Source of the DNA: Balneolaceae bacterium
Lineage (GTDB): Bacteria; Bacteroidota; Rhodothermia; Balneolales; Balneolaceae
Assembly: GCA_007694095.1 (NCBI GenBank)
Contig: RECI01000164.1
Location: forward strand, 1-64,000
Direction: 5' to 3'
Length of the DNA: 64,000 nucleotides
The notes below the pieces were generated by a model. That model had not been told where the DNA came from. It did no database searches and was given only the letters and a program-made list of their open reading frames with translations. Shown one piece after another: positions 1-9,870 of this stretch (its first letter is position 1; the number at the start of each line of letters is the position of its first letter). Made by a program: the position numbers and the translations under genes.

Positions 1-1
1 A

Positions 2-607
2 AGAATAGCTTTATGCTTGCTTTCATTTTTGTTTTTATCTGCTGATGTATTTGCTCAAATTGGGGTACAAGCGGGTTTGATTGGTGTTCCGGGAGAGGCC
101 TTTACCACAGCAGACGGTCTCGATAAAGCGGGGGGAGCGATGGGTTTTACATTTGGCATGTTTTATAATTATCCGGTAAGCGAAAAGATTACATTCCAGC
201 CCGCACTAAATTTTGTTAATAAAAAATGGAAAGATGACCTCGACGGAATTGAAATTACAGAGGTAAGTATCAATTATCTCGAAATACCACTGCAGGTTGT
301 GTATATAACAGGTGGCGACAAGGGATTTTTTATTGGAGCCGGCCCATCAGTTATGTATGGATTGTCTGGTAAAGCGGATATCACAATTGGTGGTTCAAAA
401 ACAAGTTTTGATTATGAATTCGGGAGCGGAGAGTTTGAAGAAAACCCTTTCACTGTTGCAGCGAATATTATGGCGGGTTACTCATTCGGAAGCCTGAATA
501 TCAATCTTAATTTCAGCCAGGGTCTCACGAACCAGCCTGACAGCAACCGTGACCAGGGTAATGAAAACCACTTTGCACTCAGGGTTGGTTTTACATTCGG
601 GAGATAA
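2..607 (+). CDS. Porin-family outer-membrane beta-barrel protein, 5' end outside window
   Basis: The protein has a hydrophobic leader ending in ADVFAQ, followed by alternating glycine- and aromatic-rich strands (GFTFGMFYNY, FFIGAGPSVMYG, IMAGYSF) and a closing strand LRVGFTFGR with near-terminal aromatics. This is the pattern of small outer-membrane barrels of the PorT/OMP_b-brl_2 type common in Bacteroidota. The reading frame is open to the first base and the codons before position 17 encode more hydrophobic signal-peptide residues, so the real start lies upstream and the TTG at 17 is probably not used. Function is unknown. It is convergent with mgtE. Confidence 0.7.
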   Translation, partial: RIALCLLSFLFLSADVFAQIGVQAGLIGVPGEAFTTADGLDKAGGAMGFTFGMFYNYPVSEKITFQPALNFVNKKWKDDLDGIEITEVSINYLEIPLQVVYITGGDKGFFIGAGPSVMYGLSGKADITIGGSKTSFDYEFGSGEFEENPFTVAANIMAGYSFGSLNINLNFSQGLTNQPDSNRDQGNENHFALRVGFTFGR

Positions 608-700
608 CCGTATCACACGTTTTTAATTTTGGTGACTGGATTTTTATTTTTTTTGGTAAAGGATTTGATTTACAATCTAAGACATTGATCAATAAGCTAT

Positions 701-2068
701 TTACCCGACAAGTAAATTTGCCAGTAACATAGTACTAAGGCCGAGATAGATGGTTACCCCTGTTATATCGGTGACGGTAGTAAGCACCGGACCGGTCATC
801 ATGGCGGGATCACCCCCAAGGCGTTTGATGATAAAAGGCAGGGTTCCGCCAATAATTCCCGCAAGCAATACATTACAGCCAAGTGCAATTCCTGCTACTA
901 TTCCGAGGGTGGGGTTGCCCTGTATGATGAGCGCAATCACTGTAAAGAGTAAACCCAGAGCCAGGCCGTTCACGCAGCCAACGATTACTTCTTTGCGGGC
1001 AGCACGCCAGTAATCGCTCAGCCTTACTTCACCCAGGGCTATGCTCCGTATAGAGACCGAAAGCGCCTGTATACCAACATTGCCACCCATATCGGTAATC
1101 ATTGGGAGAAAAATGGCAAGAGCTGCCACAGCTTCTATAGTTTCTTCGAAAGAAGCAATAACAGCAACTGCGCCGAGGTTCAGGAAAATATTACCTGCCA
1201 TCCACGGCAGACGTTTTTTTACTGAACCGAGTGGCGGAGTATAAAACGATTCTTCAATAGATGCTGCACCCATCTGTACAAATTGGTCGGCAAGGTTTTC
1301 CGACAAAATATCAATGGCATCGTCCAGCAGCAGTACACCTACCAGTACATTGGTTTCGTTTACAACCGGTATCATCTGGAAGCGCCGGTTTCTCAGAAGC
1401 TGTGCGGCGTGAATGGCCTTGTCGTAAGTATGTACAACAACAATATCTCTTGTACTGATTTCACTGATATCTTTTGCGGGGTCTGTACGAATAAGGTCTT
1501 TCATAGAGGCTGCACTTACAGGCTTACCGTCACCGTCCACAACATACACATACGCCCGGTTTTGAATCTGAGCAGGGGCATCTTTCATTGCGTTCAGTGT
1601 ATTGCCCACAGTGGTACCCTCGCGTACGGCAATGTAGTATGTATTCATTACCGATCCCACAGAATCGTGCTCATACCTCATCAAATCGCGTATAGTGTTA
1701 CCGATCTCAGGATTGATTTTTTCAAAAATCAAGCTAATTTCATCTTTTTCGAGCAGGGCAATAATATCGGCTGCATCATCAACAGGAATCGTATCAAGAA
1801 GACGTGTGGAGAGTTCGGGCTTAATAAGTCGGAAAATCTCGGCAGCCATTTCATGCGGCAACTTAATGATGATGTCGGCAGCCAGTTTTTCATCCACTTT
1901 TTCGAGAAAAGGGATTACAACATCATTATCGAGTTCGGTGAGAATCTGGGCAATTCTGCCGGATGAAAGGTTTGGTGCAATATCTACAGCAGTGTCTACT
2001 TTTTTTTCTGCCATAGCCTCGGCAAATTTATCCCGGTAAGCAGTTAAAACTTGGGGTTCTAAAATCAT
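701..2068 (-). CDS. mgtE: Magnesium transporter MgtE
   Basis: This 455-residue protein is the usual MgtE length. An N-terminal helical MgtE_N domain (about 15-130) is followed by two CBS repeats (about 135-260), which in this family sense cytosolic Mg2+. A membrane domain of about five helices follows (about 285-455). The pore signature DMGGNVGIQ is at 326-334, and DPAMMTGP at 420-427 is followed by D434, equivalent to the conserved pore aspartate near the family's C-terminus. It acts in the inner membrane as a gated Mg2+ channel/transporter. It stands alone between a convergent barrel gene and a SPOR protein. No Mg2+ riboswitch is visible in its short upstream gap. Confidence 0.95.
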   Translation of the reverse strand: MILEPQVLTAYRDKFAEAMAEKKVDTAVDIAPNLSSGRIAQILTELDNDVVIPFLEKVDEKLAADIIIKLPHEMAAEIFRLIKPELSTRLLDTIPVDDAADIIALLEKDEISLIFEKINPEIGNTIRDLMRYEHDSVGSVMNTYYIAVREGTTVGNTLNAMKDAPAQIQNRAYVYVVDGDGKPVSAASMKDLIRTDPAKDISEISTRDIVVVHTYDKAIHAAQLLRNRRFQMIPVVNETNVLVGVLLLDDAIDILSENLADQFVQMGAASIEESFYTPPLGSVKKRLPWMAGNIFLNLGAVAVIASFEETIEAVAALAIFLPMITDMGGNVGIQALSVSIRSIALGEVRLSDYWRAARKEVIVGCVNGLALGLLFTVIALIIQGNPTLGIVAGIALGCNVLLAGIIGGTLPFIIKRLGGDPAMMTGPVLTTVTDITGVTIYLGLSTMLLANLLVG

Positions 2069-2133
2069 GATTTATGATGATTTTGGTTCAAATTGAATGT
2101 GTAATGACATACTTGATACTGAAGATCAAATAT

Positions 2134-3441
2134 TTATGGCAAAGTCATCAGAAAATATTGGTTTCTGATAGGCGGGGGTAAATGATTCGCTGCCTGAATC
2201 GCTCTGTATCTTGTTTCGTATTGCCCGATCGCAACACGATAATAAGTGGTGTTGTTTACAATTGAAGGTATTACCAAAATCCTGTAACCGGCCTGCCTGA
2301 GTTCATCAGCAAGCCTGTTTGCCCGGTTTAAATTTACCAGCGAATGAACAACGATTGTATAACCTTCGAGTTCTACGGTATTCCATTCACCGGTTGTGCC
2401 ATATTCTGAAACAATAGATGGCAATGGAGACATTACCAGATCTTCATCACTCAGGGCTTGGACAATGTCTTCTGTTCGGTCGTCTCTTTCAGTTACCGGA
2501 ACGAACTCGGAGATCACTTCCTGTTCAATATTAGTTATTGAAAATGTTATTTCCGAGTATGAATCAAATCGATGAAAATTTTCACGGGTAAGTTCGTTTC
2601 GAATGTCATTAGCAGCAACAAGTGAATCCAATGATGGTTCTTTAATATAGATGGATTCAAAAAAATCTGAGAATGAGGGTGGTGCAGGTTGTGGAGTTAA
2701 TCGTTGGGAATGGAAATTGTTTTGAACGTAAGGAACCTTCTTCCGATGGAATTTTATTTGAATACCCGCCTGAAGCCCCCTCCATCTGCTGCTTGTACTT
2801 GTAAAATCAGTATTAAGATTGTCGCGGATTATATTCGAATCTATAATCTGCTTGTCAGATATGAACAAGTTGTATTCCGTGAAGAGGTTCACATTCGAGG
2901 ATATATATAGCCGTAGCCCCCCTCCAATGGTATAAATCGGATTTTGGGTATTCTTTTTTTGAGATTCGATAGTATTGTTATTTTCGGGAACAACGGAAAG
3001 GCTATTGAAATTTAATCCGAATCCAAATAGCCCATATATATTCATCGGTTGTGGCGGAACTCCGAGATACCGCATCAAACTGAGTTGGGCTGAAATGGAA
3101 GTTGTAATAAAATCATTGGTAAAAATCAGATCAGGCCAACCGGCATAATTAGTAATTAATGAAAATTTTCCCGAAGAGATATCAGTGCGGATTGCTTCGT
3201 ATGGACTGAAATCGTATTGAATGTTTAATCGATAACTGAGATAACTATTTTGATTGAGCAAGAATGGATTGATGTCTTCAAAGAAGAAATCTCCGCCTGA
3301 TGCAAGATTCGTATTTATTACACCTGCTGATAAGCCGAGACCCCATCCTTTGGCTATCAGGTGGTCCTGCGAATAAACCTGATTTGTCGTAAATTTAAAA
3401 AGCAGGAGTATTAACAAAAAAGGTAATTTATAAACTTTCAT
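2134..3441 (-). CDS. Outer-membrane-type protein with C-terminal SPOR domain
   Basis: I chose the ATG at 3441, because it begins a clean signal peptide (MKVYKLPFLLILLLFKFTT... ending VYSQ); the frame extends 20 codons further upstream. Residues 25-240 look like a barrel-type domain. A low-complexity middle follows, and the last 80 residues form a SPOR domain (VELEGYTIVVHS ... YYRVAIGQYET), a fold that binds denuded septal peptidoglycan. The N-terminal domain is clearly paralogous to that of the protein at 11887-13992: both carry TTSI-x-QLSL-x-R followed by NIYG-x-FG-x-GL. A role in linking the outer membrane to the cell wall or septum is inference. Confidence 0.75.
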   Translation of the reverse strand: MKVYKLPFLLILLLFKFTTNQVYSQDHLIAKGWGLGLSAGVINTNLASGGDFFFEDINPFLLNQNSYLSYRLNIQYDFSPYEAIRTDISSGKFSLITNYAGWPDLIFTNDFITTSISAQLSLMRYLGVPPQPMNIYGLFGFGLNFNSLSVVPENNNTIESQKKNTQNPIYTIGGGLRLYISSNVNLFTEYNLFISDKQIIDSNIIRDNLNTDFTSTSSRWRGLQAGIQIKFHRKKVPYVQNNFHSQRLTPQPAPPSFSDFFESIYIKEPSLDSLVAANDIRNELTRENFHRFDSYSEITFSITNIEQEVISEFVPVTERDDRTEDIVQALSDEDLVMSPLPSIVSEYGTTGEWNTVELEGYTIVVHSLVNLNRANRLADELRQAGYRILVIPSIVNNTTYYRVAIGQYETRYRAIQAANHLPPPIRNQYFLMTLP

Positions 3442-3637
3442 GATCGAATTACCAATTAAGATTTGGCAATATGTAGATAATTTCCGAATTATCAATATCA
3501 TACAAATGTATAAAAAAACGGGGGAAATGGAAACTTAAAGGTGATACCTGCTTATGCCATGTTCAGTAACATATAAGAAACAAGTTTTATTTTTACATGA
3601 TAAAAAATACAATTTTATTATCAATCAATGATTATTT

Positions 3638-6607
3638 TTGTTCATTATTATTATTAAGATTTTTGTGCAAAGACTTAAGATTTCAATAATTGGATTTCTA
3701 TATGTCCTTTTTCTTGTGACAGAATCAGCATGTCAGGGGTTTAATGTATTTAATAACCGTAACCATCCCTACCTAAACTGGCTGGTCGCCGAAACCGAGC
3801 ATTTTGAGATCATTTACCCGGAGAGAATATCAGGAATTGAATTAGAAGCTGCAGCAATTGCAGAGGAGAGCTACCGCGCACTATCGGAAAATATGGGAGT
3901 CACATTTTCCTCGAAAATAAGGATCTATCTTGCGGATATGGATGAAATTTCCAACGGTTTCGCCAACCCGATAGGAAAAGGGTATACAATGATCTGGGTA
4001 AACCTGAATGATTACAGTGTCATTAAAACAGGTCGTTTGAAATGGCTGCGCAGTGTGATTGCACACGAACTGGGGCATATTTTCCATTTCAAGGCAGTTT
4101 GGTCGGACATGGGGCTGTTGAACTTCGTACTGGGGACACCATTCCCGATATTCTGGACTGAAGGTATCGCTCAGTATCAGGCAGAAGAGTGGAATTCTGA
4201 GCGGGGCGACCGATGGCTGCGGAAAGCTATTTTCGATAGCAGGCCCGATTTCAGGCGCCGGGAATCTATTGAAGACGGACGACTGATGTATGCAGCGGGC
4301 CACTCCCAGGTACTCTATTTTACGGAAAAATATGGCGACAGCACTCTTGTTGATATGCTCTCGCACAGGAACAAGCGGCTGGGATTGTTTGAATACCACG
4401 ATTTTTATGAAGCATTCGACGAATATGTGGATGGAGGATACGATTCTTTTTATGAAGACTGGCTGAAGCACATGAATATTCATTATAACACACTTGCTTC
4501 ACAAATGGAGAGGGTTGATTCTCTTAAAACAGATGCCCTTGATTATCCCGGCCAATTTTATTTCGATATGGCGGTAAGCCCGGATGACAGGTTCGTGGCG
4601 GTTCTCGGTTTAGAGTCGTTGAGGAGGCCGGTTCGGAACCTGTACATCGTAAAAAACGATTCTACAAATGAATCCAAAAAAATGGCTGAAGGGAGTATCC
4701 GTGACGATCTGAACTGGAGCCGTGACGGAAACTTTCTCTATTATGCAAGGCTCGTAAGAGGGGAGAAGTCCGAAATCCTGAACGATATTTTCCGGCTGGA
4801 TGTGAATACTGGACGGGAGAAACAAATCACTCACAGCCGCAGGGCACGGTTTCCTGTTGAAGGGCCCGGGGAATATGAAATCAGCTATATCGTGAATGAG
4901 GGGGGGACGGGTAATCTCGTAACACTTGATACCGAAGCCGGAATTGAAACCCGCCTCACAAATTATACCGGGGATGTGCAGCTTCACTGGCCGGTTTGGC
5001 TTGAATCTCAAAACAAATGGCTTCTTTACAGGTTTGATAAATCCGGAAACCGCAACCTGATTCTGTTTGATCCGCAAACAGGTGGGGAAACAATTCTGGA
5101 TGATGGGGATCTGGACAACAGAAAACCTGTTTTGAGCCCTGATGAAAAGAAAATAGCATTTACCTCGCTTCGTGATGATGTACCGAATGTTTTTGTGTAT
5201 CATTTTGATACAGGAAAGACCCGGCGTGTAACCCACCTGTTTACCGGTGGTGAGGTTTATGGCTGGATTGCAGAAAATGATACCGTTGAAACAGAAAAAC
5301 TGTTAATCAAAGCGAGTGAAATTAAACAAAAAGATCACGTTTTTTGGGTAGATACAAACCGAAGTTTACCCGCTTACAATGTTGATGCAGCAGCGGATTA
5401 TGCAAGCTGGCGAATGAAAAAACCACCCAGGCAAATTCCACAAGTAATTGAATCTGATACATCACTGGTATTAAACCGCTATCACTACCGTCCGTTCAGC
5501 AACATTACACATGCTGCTTCATTTGCACTGCCATATTTCGCAGGCCCGGATAACTGGGGAGTGTTTGCCACTTCGAACTGGACGGAACCACTTGGCAAAC
5601 ATATTATATCAACCCTGGGCTGGGTGTCTGTTTCAAATCCGAAAAGGCATAGCTATGGCGCCATTAATTACGTGAATAACCTCTTCTATCCTACTTCGGT
5701 ATTATCTATTTACAGGATCCCGGGTGAATCAAAATATTATGGTAACCGATTTTTAGTTCAGGAACTTACAGGAGGTGAATGGTCAGTAACCTGGCCAATC
5801 GATTTGCTTGACAGGCCGTACCAATCTTCAATGTTCAGATTGCGACTTCGCCATGTCCTGATAAACCCGATAAATCGCGATCGTTTTGAGGATCTGCCCA
5901 ATATCCCACAGCCGGAGAAAGGGAAGCAGACGGATTTCGGGCTGGAATGGATCATAAAAAAGCAGAGGCCGTGGAGTGATAATTCTATCCATCCACTGGA
6001 CGGCCACGGAGTGAAAATCAGCCTTATAGGTGCGGAGAAATCGCTGGGATCGGATGTATCGTTTCTGAGGGCTGATGTCAATACATATAAAATACTTCGA
6101 TCAATAGGGCTTCAGCGGATTTATTTGCAGGCACGATACCAACAGGTATGGGGAAAAGAGCTTCCGCAGAATTATATCGGATTTTCAAGGTACGATAATA
6201 TTTCACTGAACTTACCTGACCTGGTATTCCTCCGGTTTTTCCAAGATACTGAGAGGGTTCGCGGATACCGTAATTTTATCGCAGGTAAGCAGGTATTATT
6301 CGGCTCACTCGAATATCGTGTGCCATTTTTACCATCACTCCAAACAAAAATCCTTGGGTTTGCAGAGCTTGGATCAACAGCTGTTAACATTTTTTCGGAT
6401 GCGGGGGTTATTTGGAACGCACTATTTTCTGATGGGGATAACAGCACGGAACACCGCTGGGGAGCCGGCGCTGAATTAAGAAATGAACTGCGCCTGTTTG
6501 GAATCGGTATATCTCATTCAGTAGGTATAGCACAGCCTGTAAATAAACTGTTTAAAGATGACTCTTATGATCTTTATTACCGGGTTAGAGCTGTTATTCC
6601 TTTTTGA
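3638..6607 (+). CDS. Gluzincin-type metallopeptidase / TolB-propeller / outer-membrane barrel fusion
   Basis: Three modules can be read in this 989-residue protein. Residues 45-290 form a zinc metallopeptidase-like domain with HELGH at 143-147 and WTEGIAQY at 173-180, where the glutamate fits the third zinc ligand of gluzincins. Residues 305-620 carry TolB/WD40-like propeller repeats (SPDDRFVAV, SPDEKKIAFTS). The C-terminal third looks like a surface-antigen/BamA-type barrel, with GYRNFIAGKQ and a final strand ending VIPF. A signal peptide ends near SACQG. The TTG at 3638 is the longest start; the GTG at 3665 gives a better signal peptide. The substrate is unknown. Confidence 0.75.
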   Translation: MFIIIIKIFVQRLKISIIGFLYVLFLVTESACQGFNVFNNRNHPYLNWLVAETEHFEIIYPERISGIELEAAAIAEESYRALSENMGVTFSSKIRIYLADMDEISNGFANPIGKGYTMIWVNLNDYSVIKTGRLKWLRSVIAHELGHIFHFKAVWSDMGLLNFVLGTPFPIFWTEGIAQYQAEEWNSERGDRWLRKAIFDSRPDFRRRESIEDGRLMYAAGHSQVLYFTEKYGDSTLVDMLSHRNKRLGLFEYHDFYEAFDEYVDGGYDSFYEDWLKHMNIHYNTLASQMERVDSLKTDALDYPGQFYFDMAVSPDDRFVAVLGLESLRRPVRNLYIVKNDSTNESKKMAEGSIRDDLNWSRDGNFLYYARLVRGEKSEILNDIFRLDVNTGREKQITHSRRARFPVEGPGEYEISYIVNEGGTGNLVTLDTEAGIETRLTNYTGDVQLHWPVWLESQNKWLLYRFDKSGNRNLILFDPQTGGETILDDGDLDNRKPVLSPDEKKIAFTSLRDDVPNVFVYHFDTGKTRRVTHLFTGGEVYGWIAENDTVETEKLLIKASEIKQKDHVFWVDTNRSLPAYNVDAAADYASWRMKKPPRQIPQVIESDTSLVLNRYHYRPFSNITHAASFALPYFAGPDNWGVFATSNWTEPLGKHIISTLGWVSVSNPKRHSYGAINYVNNLFYPTSVLSIYRIPGESKYYGNRFLVQELTGGEWSVTWPIDLLDRPYQSSMFRLRLRHVLINPINRDRFEDLPNIPQPEKGKQTDFGLEWIIKKQRPWSDNSIHPLDGHGVKISLIGAEKSLGSDVSFLRADVNTYKILRSIGLQRIYLQARYQQVWGKELPQNYIGFSRYDNISLNLPDLVFLRFFQDTERVRGYRNFIAGKQVLFGSLEYRVPFLPSLQTKILGFAELGSTAVNIFSDAGVIWNALFSDGDNSTEHRWGAGAELRNELRLFGIGISHSVGIAQPVNKLFKDDSYDLYYRVRAVIPF

Positions 6608-6817
6608 GTCATGAGCAGAAAATAGTGCAAACGTCCCGTTTGTGCTGTCATTGGATGTAGAACACGCAAGCAGCAAAACCAATCCGTGCCGTTTTAGGTA
6701 CGGTATATTTTACAAAAGATGAGAAAGACTTCTGGGCATTGCGCCACAATACACCATGCAATATTTCTTGTAAACCAATTTCAATCCTTTCAAATCTCAC
6801 CCCCACAGCTGCTCTTT

Positions 6818-7585
6818 CTAAATCCCCCTTCGTAAGCCGCGCTCTGTGAAACGCCACTCTTCTATTTCGGCATTGATTTCCCTATTACTCCAGGTGAGTT
6901 CAGTTTTACGGTTGTCTTTGTGATCGTACATGGTCATTTTTCGCGGGCTCCATAGCCTGCCAGTAAGCTGCTCAAAATCTTTGGCTTCAAGACGTTTTAT
7001 TTCTTCTCCCGCGCTATTAAAGTATCGAATTGTTTCCAATGCGAGTGTTTCCTTAATAATTTCAAATTCTAGATAAGCGTATTGATCAGAATCTGGCTTG
7101 GAAGCCCTGATGGTGTGATGAGTCTCGCCAGTTTCAAGCCATTCGAATTCAAAGTCGTCCGGGTCCTGGTCGCCCAGGTCTTCATAGGTAAAGTCGCTTC
7201 CCATGAAACGGTCGCCCCGTTCTGTTGATCCAATCACCTGAATTCTGCCGACTGACGGAAGATATAATCGCTGCGTGCGGTTACCACCTTCATTGATGGA
7301 GAGGAAACCGGTGCCGCGAACATTGCCGGGTTCAGCAAAAACGATGAGAGTCATGGTGTCGTCACCCGCATTTTTTATCCAGGAGCGAAGCATCCGGGTA
7401 CGGGTTCGCCCGCGGTTATCGGTAATCACCATGGTTAAATCTGAAAGCTCGGTTTCGATGGAATTTCTTCGTTCATCCATTTCTTCAAAGATGGCACGAG
7501 CTTCTTTTTCATCTGAAATTCTTTCCTGGGCGTTAAGCTGAAGAACCGAAAGAACGATAATTAAAACTGATAATAAGATTTTCAT
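6818..7585 (-). CDS. LolA-like outer-membrane lipoprotein-sorting family protein
   Basis: A 255-residue exported protein with a signal peptide (MKILLSVLIIVLSVLQLNAQ). The body fits the LolA-like family often annotated as outer membrane lipoprotein-sorting protein: strands WIKNAGDDTMTLIVFAEP, RTQRLYLPSVGRIQ and the signature MGSDFTYEDL. The same MGSDFT-x-x-DL signature occurs in the protein at 57147-57917, so these are paralogues. Here no ABC permease is adjacent; the neighbours are a metallopeptidase fusion and a lipoprotein. The family is thought to bind lipid or lipoprotein in the periplasm; the ligand is not known. Confidence 0.75.
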   Translation of the reverse strand: MKILLSVLIIVLSVLQLNAQERISDEKEARAIFEEMDERRNSIETELSDLTMVITDNRGRTRTRMLRSWIKNAGDDTMTLIVFAEPGNVRGTGFLSINEGGNRTQRLYLPSVGRIQVIGSTERGDRFMGSDFTYEDLGDQDPDDFEFEWLETGETHHTIRASKPDSDQYAYLEFEIIKETLALETIRYFNSAGEEIKRLEAKDFEQLTGRLWSPRKMTMYDHKDNRKTELTWSNREINAEIEEWRFTERGLRRGI

Positions 7586-7746
7586 ATCTGTGTAATGTTC
7601 ACGGTTAAACGTACTGAAACAGACAAACGTTCAGCAATTTTTCACTCATGTAAAATCTCATTATTTGATCCGGTTTTGTCAAAAATGTTGCATATCCCTT
7701 AAAAACGAAGTAGATCCGCAAACCGGGTGTAATCAAATTAAAAAAA

Positions 7747-8505
7747 ATGAAATCAGTAATCAGGAACCTGAAAAGAGTTCATATTTTTCTCTTCTTCGCA
7801 GGTATGTTTATGATGCTGGTGGCATGTAACAGTAATAACTCTACAAATGCTGTCGAAAACCTGACATCGGAACTGTGTCCAGAGCTGCGCGGCCCGGAAG
7901 CGCTGTATTGGGACCTTGCCAACGGTATTCCGCGAGGTGATATCCCTGGCGGCTTGCCAACCGTCCGAAACGTTGGTGGATCCTTTATTCACCCGGCATC
8001 CCCGCTTCTCAGTTTTGTTTATCCGGCAGGATACCAGGCCAGTATTGATCCGACACAAAATACCATTGGTGTAAATGTAATCCGAAACGATAACCAGTCT
8101 ATATGGCGGCAAGCTCAGATCAGTCTGCCGAACGTTCAGCTAAATTCGGCCCAAGTCATGGATGTTGAAATGCGTAACCTGTTAAGTTTCCTGGGTCGCA
8201 ACAACAGTACACCAAACATTGTCTGTGTGAATCAGGGTTCCGGGCCTGCTCCCGGCGGCGGTGGTTTGTTGATGTCGGATTTTACCAATATTTTTTTAAG
8301 GGTAGATAATTTTACAGCCACTTTAGTAACAAGGGTAACTATTTTGCAAGGCACTGATGTTACTTTTTCCACTGTAGATATTGGTGTTACAGCCGCACCC
8401 ACATCCCAGTATAATGATGAAATATTGCTGACTTTTCTTCCAATCTCCTGGCAGCTTCTTTTTAGGGACCCTGATCTGAGGGGCAAAACCGATTATGGTG
8501 AGTAG
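7747..8505 (+). CDS. Hypothetical lipoprotein
   Basis: A 252-residue protein with a lipoprotein signal: a basic n-region (RNLKR), a hydrophobic core and lipobox L24-V25-A26-C27. The mature part starts with a serine/asparagine-rich spacer and then a beta-rich domain with no motif I recognise. The sequence PGGG near residue 170 looks like a flexible linker. It is probably anchored in the outer membrane facing the periplasm, by analogy with other lipoproteins of the phylum. It starts about 160 bp from the divergent LolA-like gene, so the two probably have separate promoters. Confidence 0.65.
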   Translation: MKSVIRNLKRVHIFLFFAGMFMMLVACNSNNSTNAVENLTSELCPELRGPEALYWDLANGIPRGDIPGGLPTVRNVGGSFIHPASPLLSFVYPAGYQASIDPTQNTIGVNVIRNDNQSIWRQAQISLPNVQLNSAQVMDVEMRNLLSFLGRNNSTPNIVCVNQGSGPAPGGGGLLMSDFTNIFLRVDNFTATLVTRVTILQGTDVTFSTVDIGVTAAPTSQYNDEILLTFLPISWQLLFRDPDLRGKTDYGE

Positions 8506-8833
8506 CTAAATCACATTCCATTCCAGTTTTGGAAACGGTAGTAAATTCTTTGGTTCTACCACTAATTATATTGTTAAACAGTAAACCCCGATACCCCGAT
8601 GAGTAAACCCAAAATTCAAAACTTAAAAATCACAATACAAAACCAAATATCATCCGAATTAATTAATAAAGTGGTATTCAGGAATTGGGATTAATCTGAA
8701 CTGGCAAGAAATTGAAAACTCGATTATAGTTTGATTTTTAGATGGATTCAAGGATATTAGTTGGTTTTTAACCTTCTGATAGCCAATCACTTAGAAAATA
8801 ATATCCTTCAAATTAATGCAGGGCGGGCCTCTT

Positions 8834-9001
8834 TTAGAAGCCCTTGGCCCGCTTAAATTCACCGCCAAATAATTCAGGCCTATAAAACCGGGCAGCCCTG
8901 GCTTCCATGTTTTCGGTATCCCCGCTTTTCACCTGCCGGGCCATATAGCGTAGCGGCTCTCCGTTTTTTCCGGCTGTTAAAGAAAAGAGTTGTTTTGAGC
9001 A
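8834..9001 (-). pseudogene. Truncated reading frame, 3' remnant of an unknown gene
   Basis: On the minus strand an open frame runs from just after a stop near 9003 to TAA at 8834-8836. It encodes about 55 residues with a protein-like composition (GKNGEPLRYMARQVKSG, then ARAARFYRPELFGG). It has no convincing start other than an internal ATG that would leave about 35 residues. It lies directly downstream of the nucleotidyltransferase gene. I read it as the 3' end of a gene whose 5' part was lost when the neighbouring module was inserted. The family is not recognised. Confidence 0.35.
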
Positions 9002-9013
9002 TCACAGGCCGGG

Positions 9014-9490
9014 TTATTTCCTGTTTCGGTAATTCCTGATTTTTTGTAGTTCTTCAACATCGGCTTTGTCTTTTAGCCTGCCGGTTAACATTTTATTTGT
9101 AATCAGGTCTTCAATTCGGAGAAATCTGACGGTAAGTTGATTTTGAAATTGGTAAGGAATGCTGTTATCAAATGCTTCATCATAGCGAAGTCCGCTTACG
9201 GCATTGAAAATGTCGATCTGTAAAGGTTCATCTCCCAATTTCACAGCGAAAGGCTTTGTAAAGTCAAGTTCCTTAATATGTTCAATCAGTTCAGAAGTGA
9301 AATTTAAATTTTTGAAGGCGTATATAATTTTCTCTTTGTTTCCCGGATCAGGTTTAATCCATATATCCATATCGCCGGTGGTTCGCACATAGCCGTGAAA
9401 AATGACCGCATATCCACCCACAATAAGATAACTGACCCCAAAAGTCGTGAACTCTTTTAAGACCTCTTCAAAATTATTGGCCAGAATCAT
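9014..9490 (-). CDS. Nucleotidyltransferase-fold protein (AbiEii/MNT-like)
   Basis: A 158-residue protein with the minimal nucleotidyltransferase signature: LIVGGYAVIFHGYVRTT followed by D-x-D (GDMDIW, residues about 39-44), and a later acidic strand LQIDIFNA giving the third carboxylate. The C-terminal part (RIEDLITNKMLTGRLKDKADVEEL) is typical of the DUF6036/AbiEii-like group. Its start lies 17 bases inside the preceding gene, implying translational coupling. Such proteins occur in toxin-antitoxin or abortive-infection modules, but here no HEPN partner is seen, so that role is inference. Confidence 0.75.
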   Translation of the reverse strand: MILANNFEEVLKEFTTFGVSYLIVGGYAVIFHGYVRTTGDMDIWIKPDPGNKEKIIYAFKNLNFTSELIEHIKELDFTKPFAVKLGDEPLQIDIFNAVSGLRYDEAFDNSIPYQFQNQLTVRFLRIEDLITNKMLTGRLKDKADVEELQKIRNYRNRK

Positions 9491-9740
9491 GGTTGTGAAG
9501 TTTTTTTATTTGAAAGGCTTTGGAAAGTGAAGGCCATCTGCCATCCGGCAACAAATATTGATGGAAAACCATTTTGCGAAGTTCTTCTACATGTAATAAC
9601 CGTTTATCGTAGGATAAACCGGCCCGTTGTTTGGTTTCAAACTCAGCAGCTTCTTCTAAAGAGTTGAATATGTGCACGTTTTTAAAAGCAACAGAGGGCT
9701 CTTCGGTTTTATTGGTTGTATCTTTGTTCTTATTTTTCAT
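9474..9740 (-). CDS. Small hypothetical protein coupled to the nucleotidyltransferase
   Basis: An 88-residue protein with a charged, lysine-rich N-terminus and a helical segment (SLEEAAEFETKQRAG) followed by HVEELRKMVFHQYLLPDG. No signal peptide or known domain is recognised. Its end overlaps the start of the nucleotidyltransferase gene by 17 bases, which supports a two-gene operon. The gene order small protein then nucleotidyltransferase resembles compact toxin-antitoxin-like pairs, but nothing in the sequence proves that activity. Confidence 0.6.
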   Translation of the reverse strand: MKNKNKDTTNKTEEPSVAFKNVHIFNSLEEAAEFETKQRAGLSYDKRLLHVEELRKMVFHQYLLPDGRWPSLSKAFQIKKLHNHDSGQ

Positions 9741-9870
9741 TATTCCTAAATCTAATCTTTTTAATCAGAAAATCAACCATTTGACCGGCAGGCAGGTGGT
9801 GGCCACAGTAAAATTGCTGTTCGTGCTCTGAACTCTGTAAACAGTGATAGATTGGATACCTGTAATCGGG

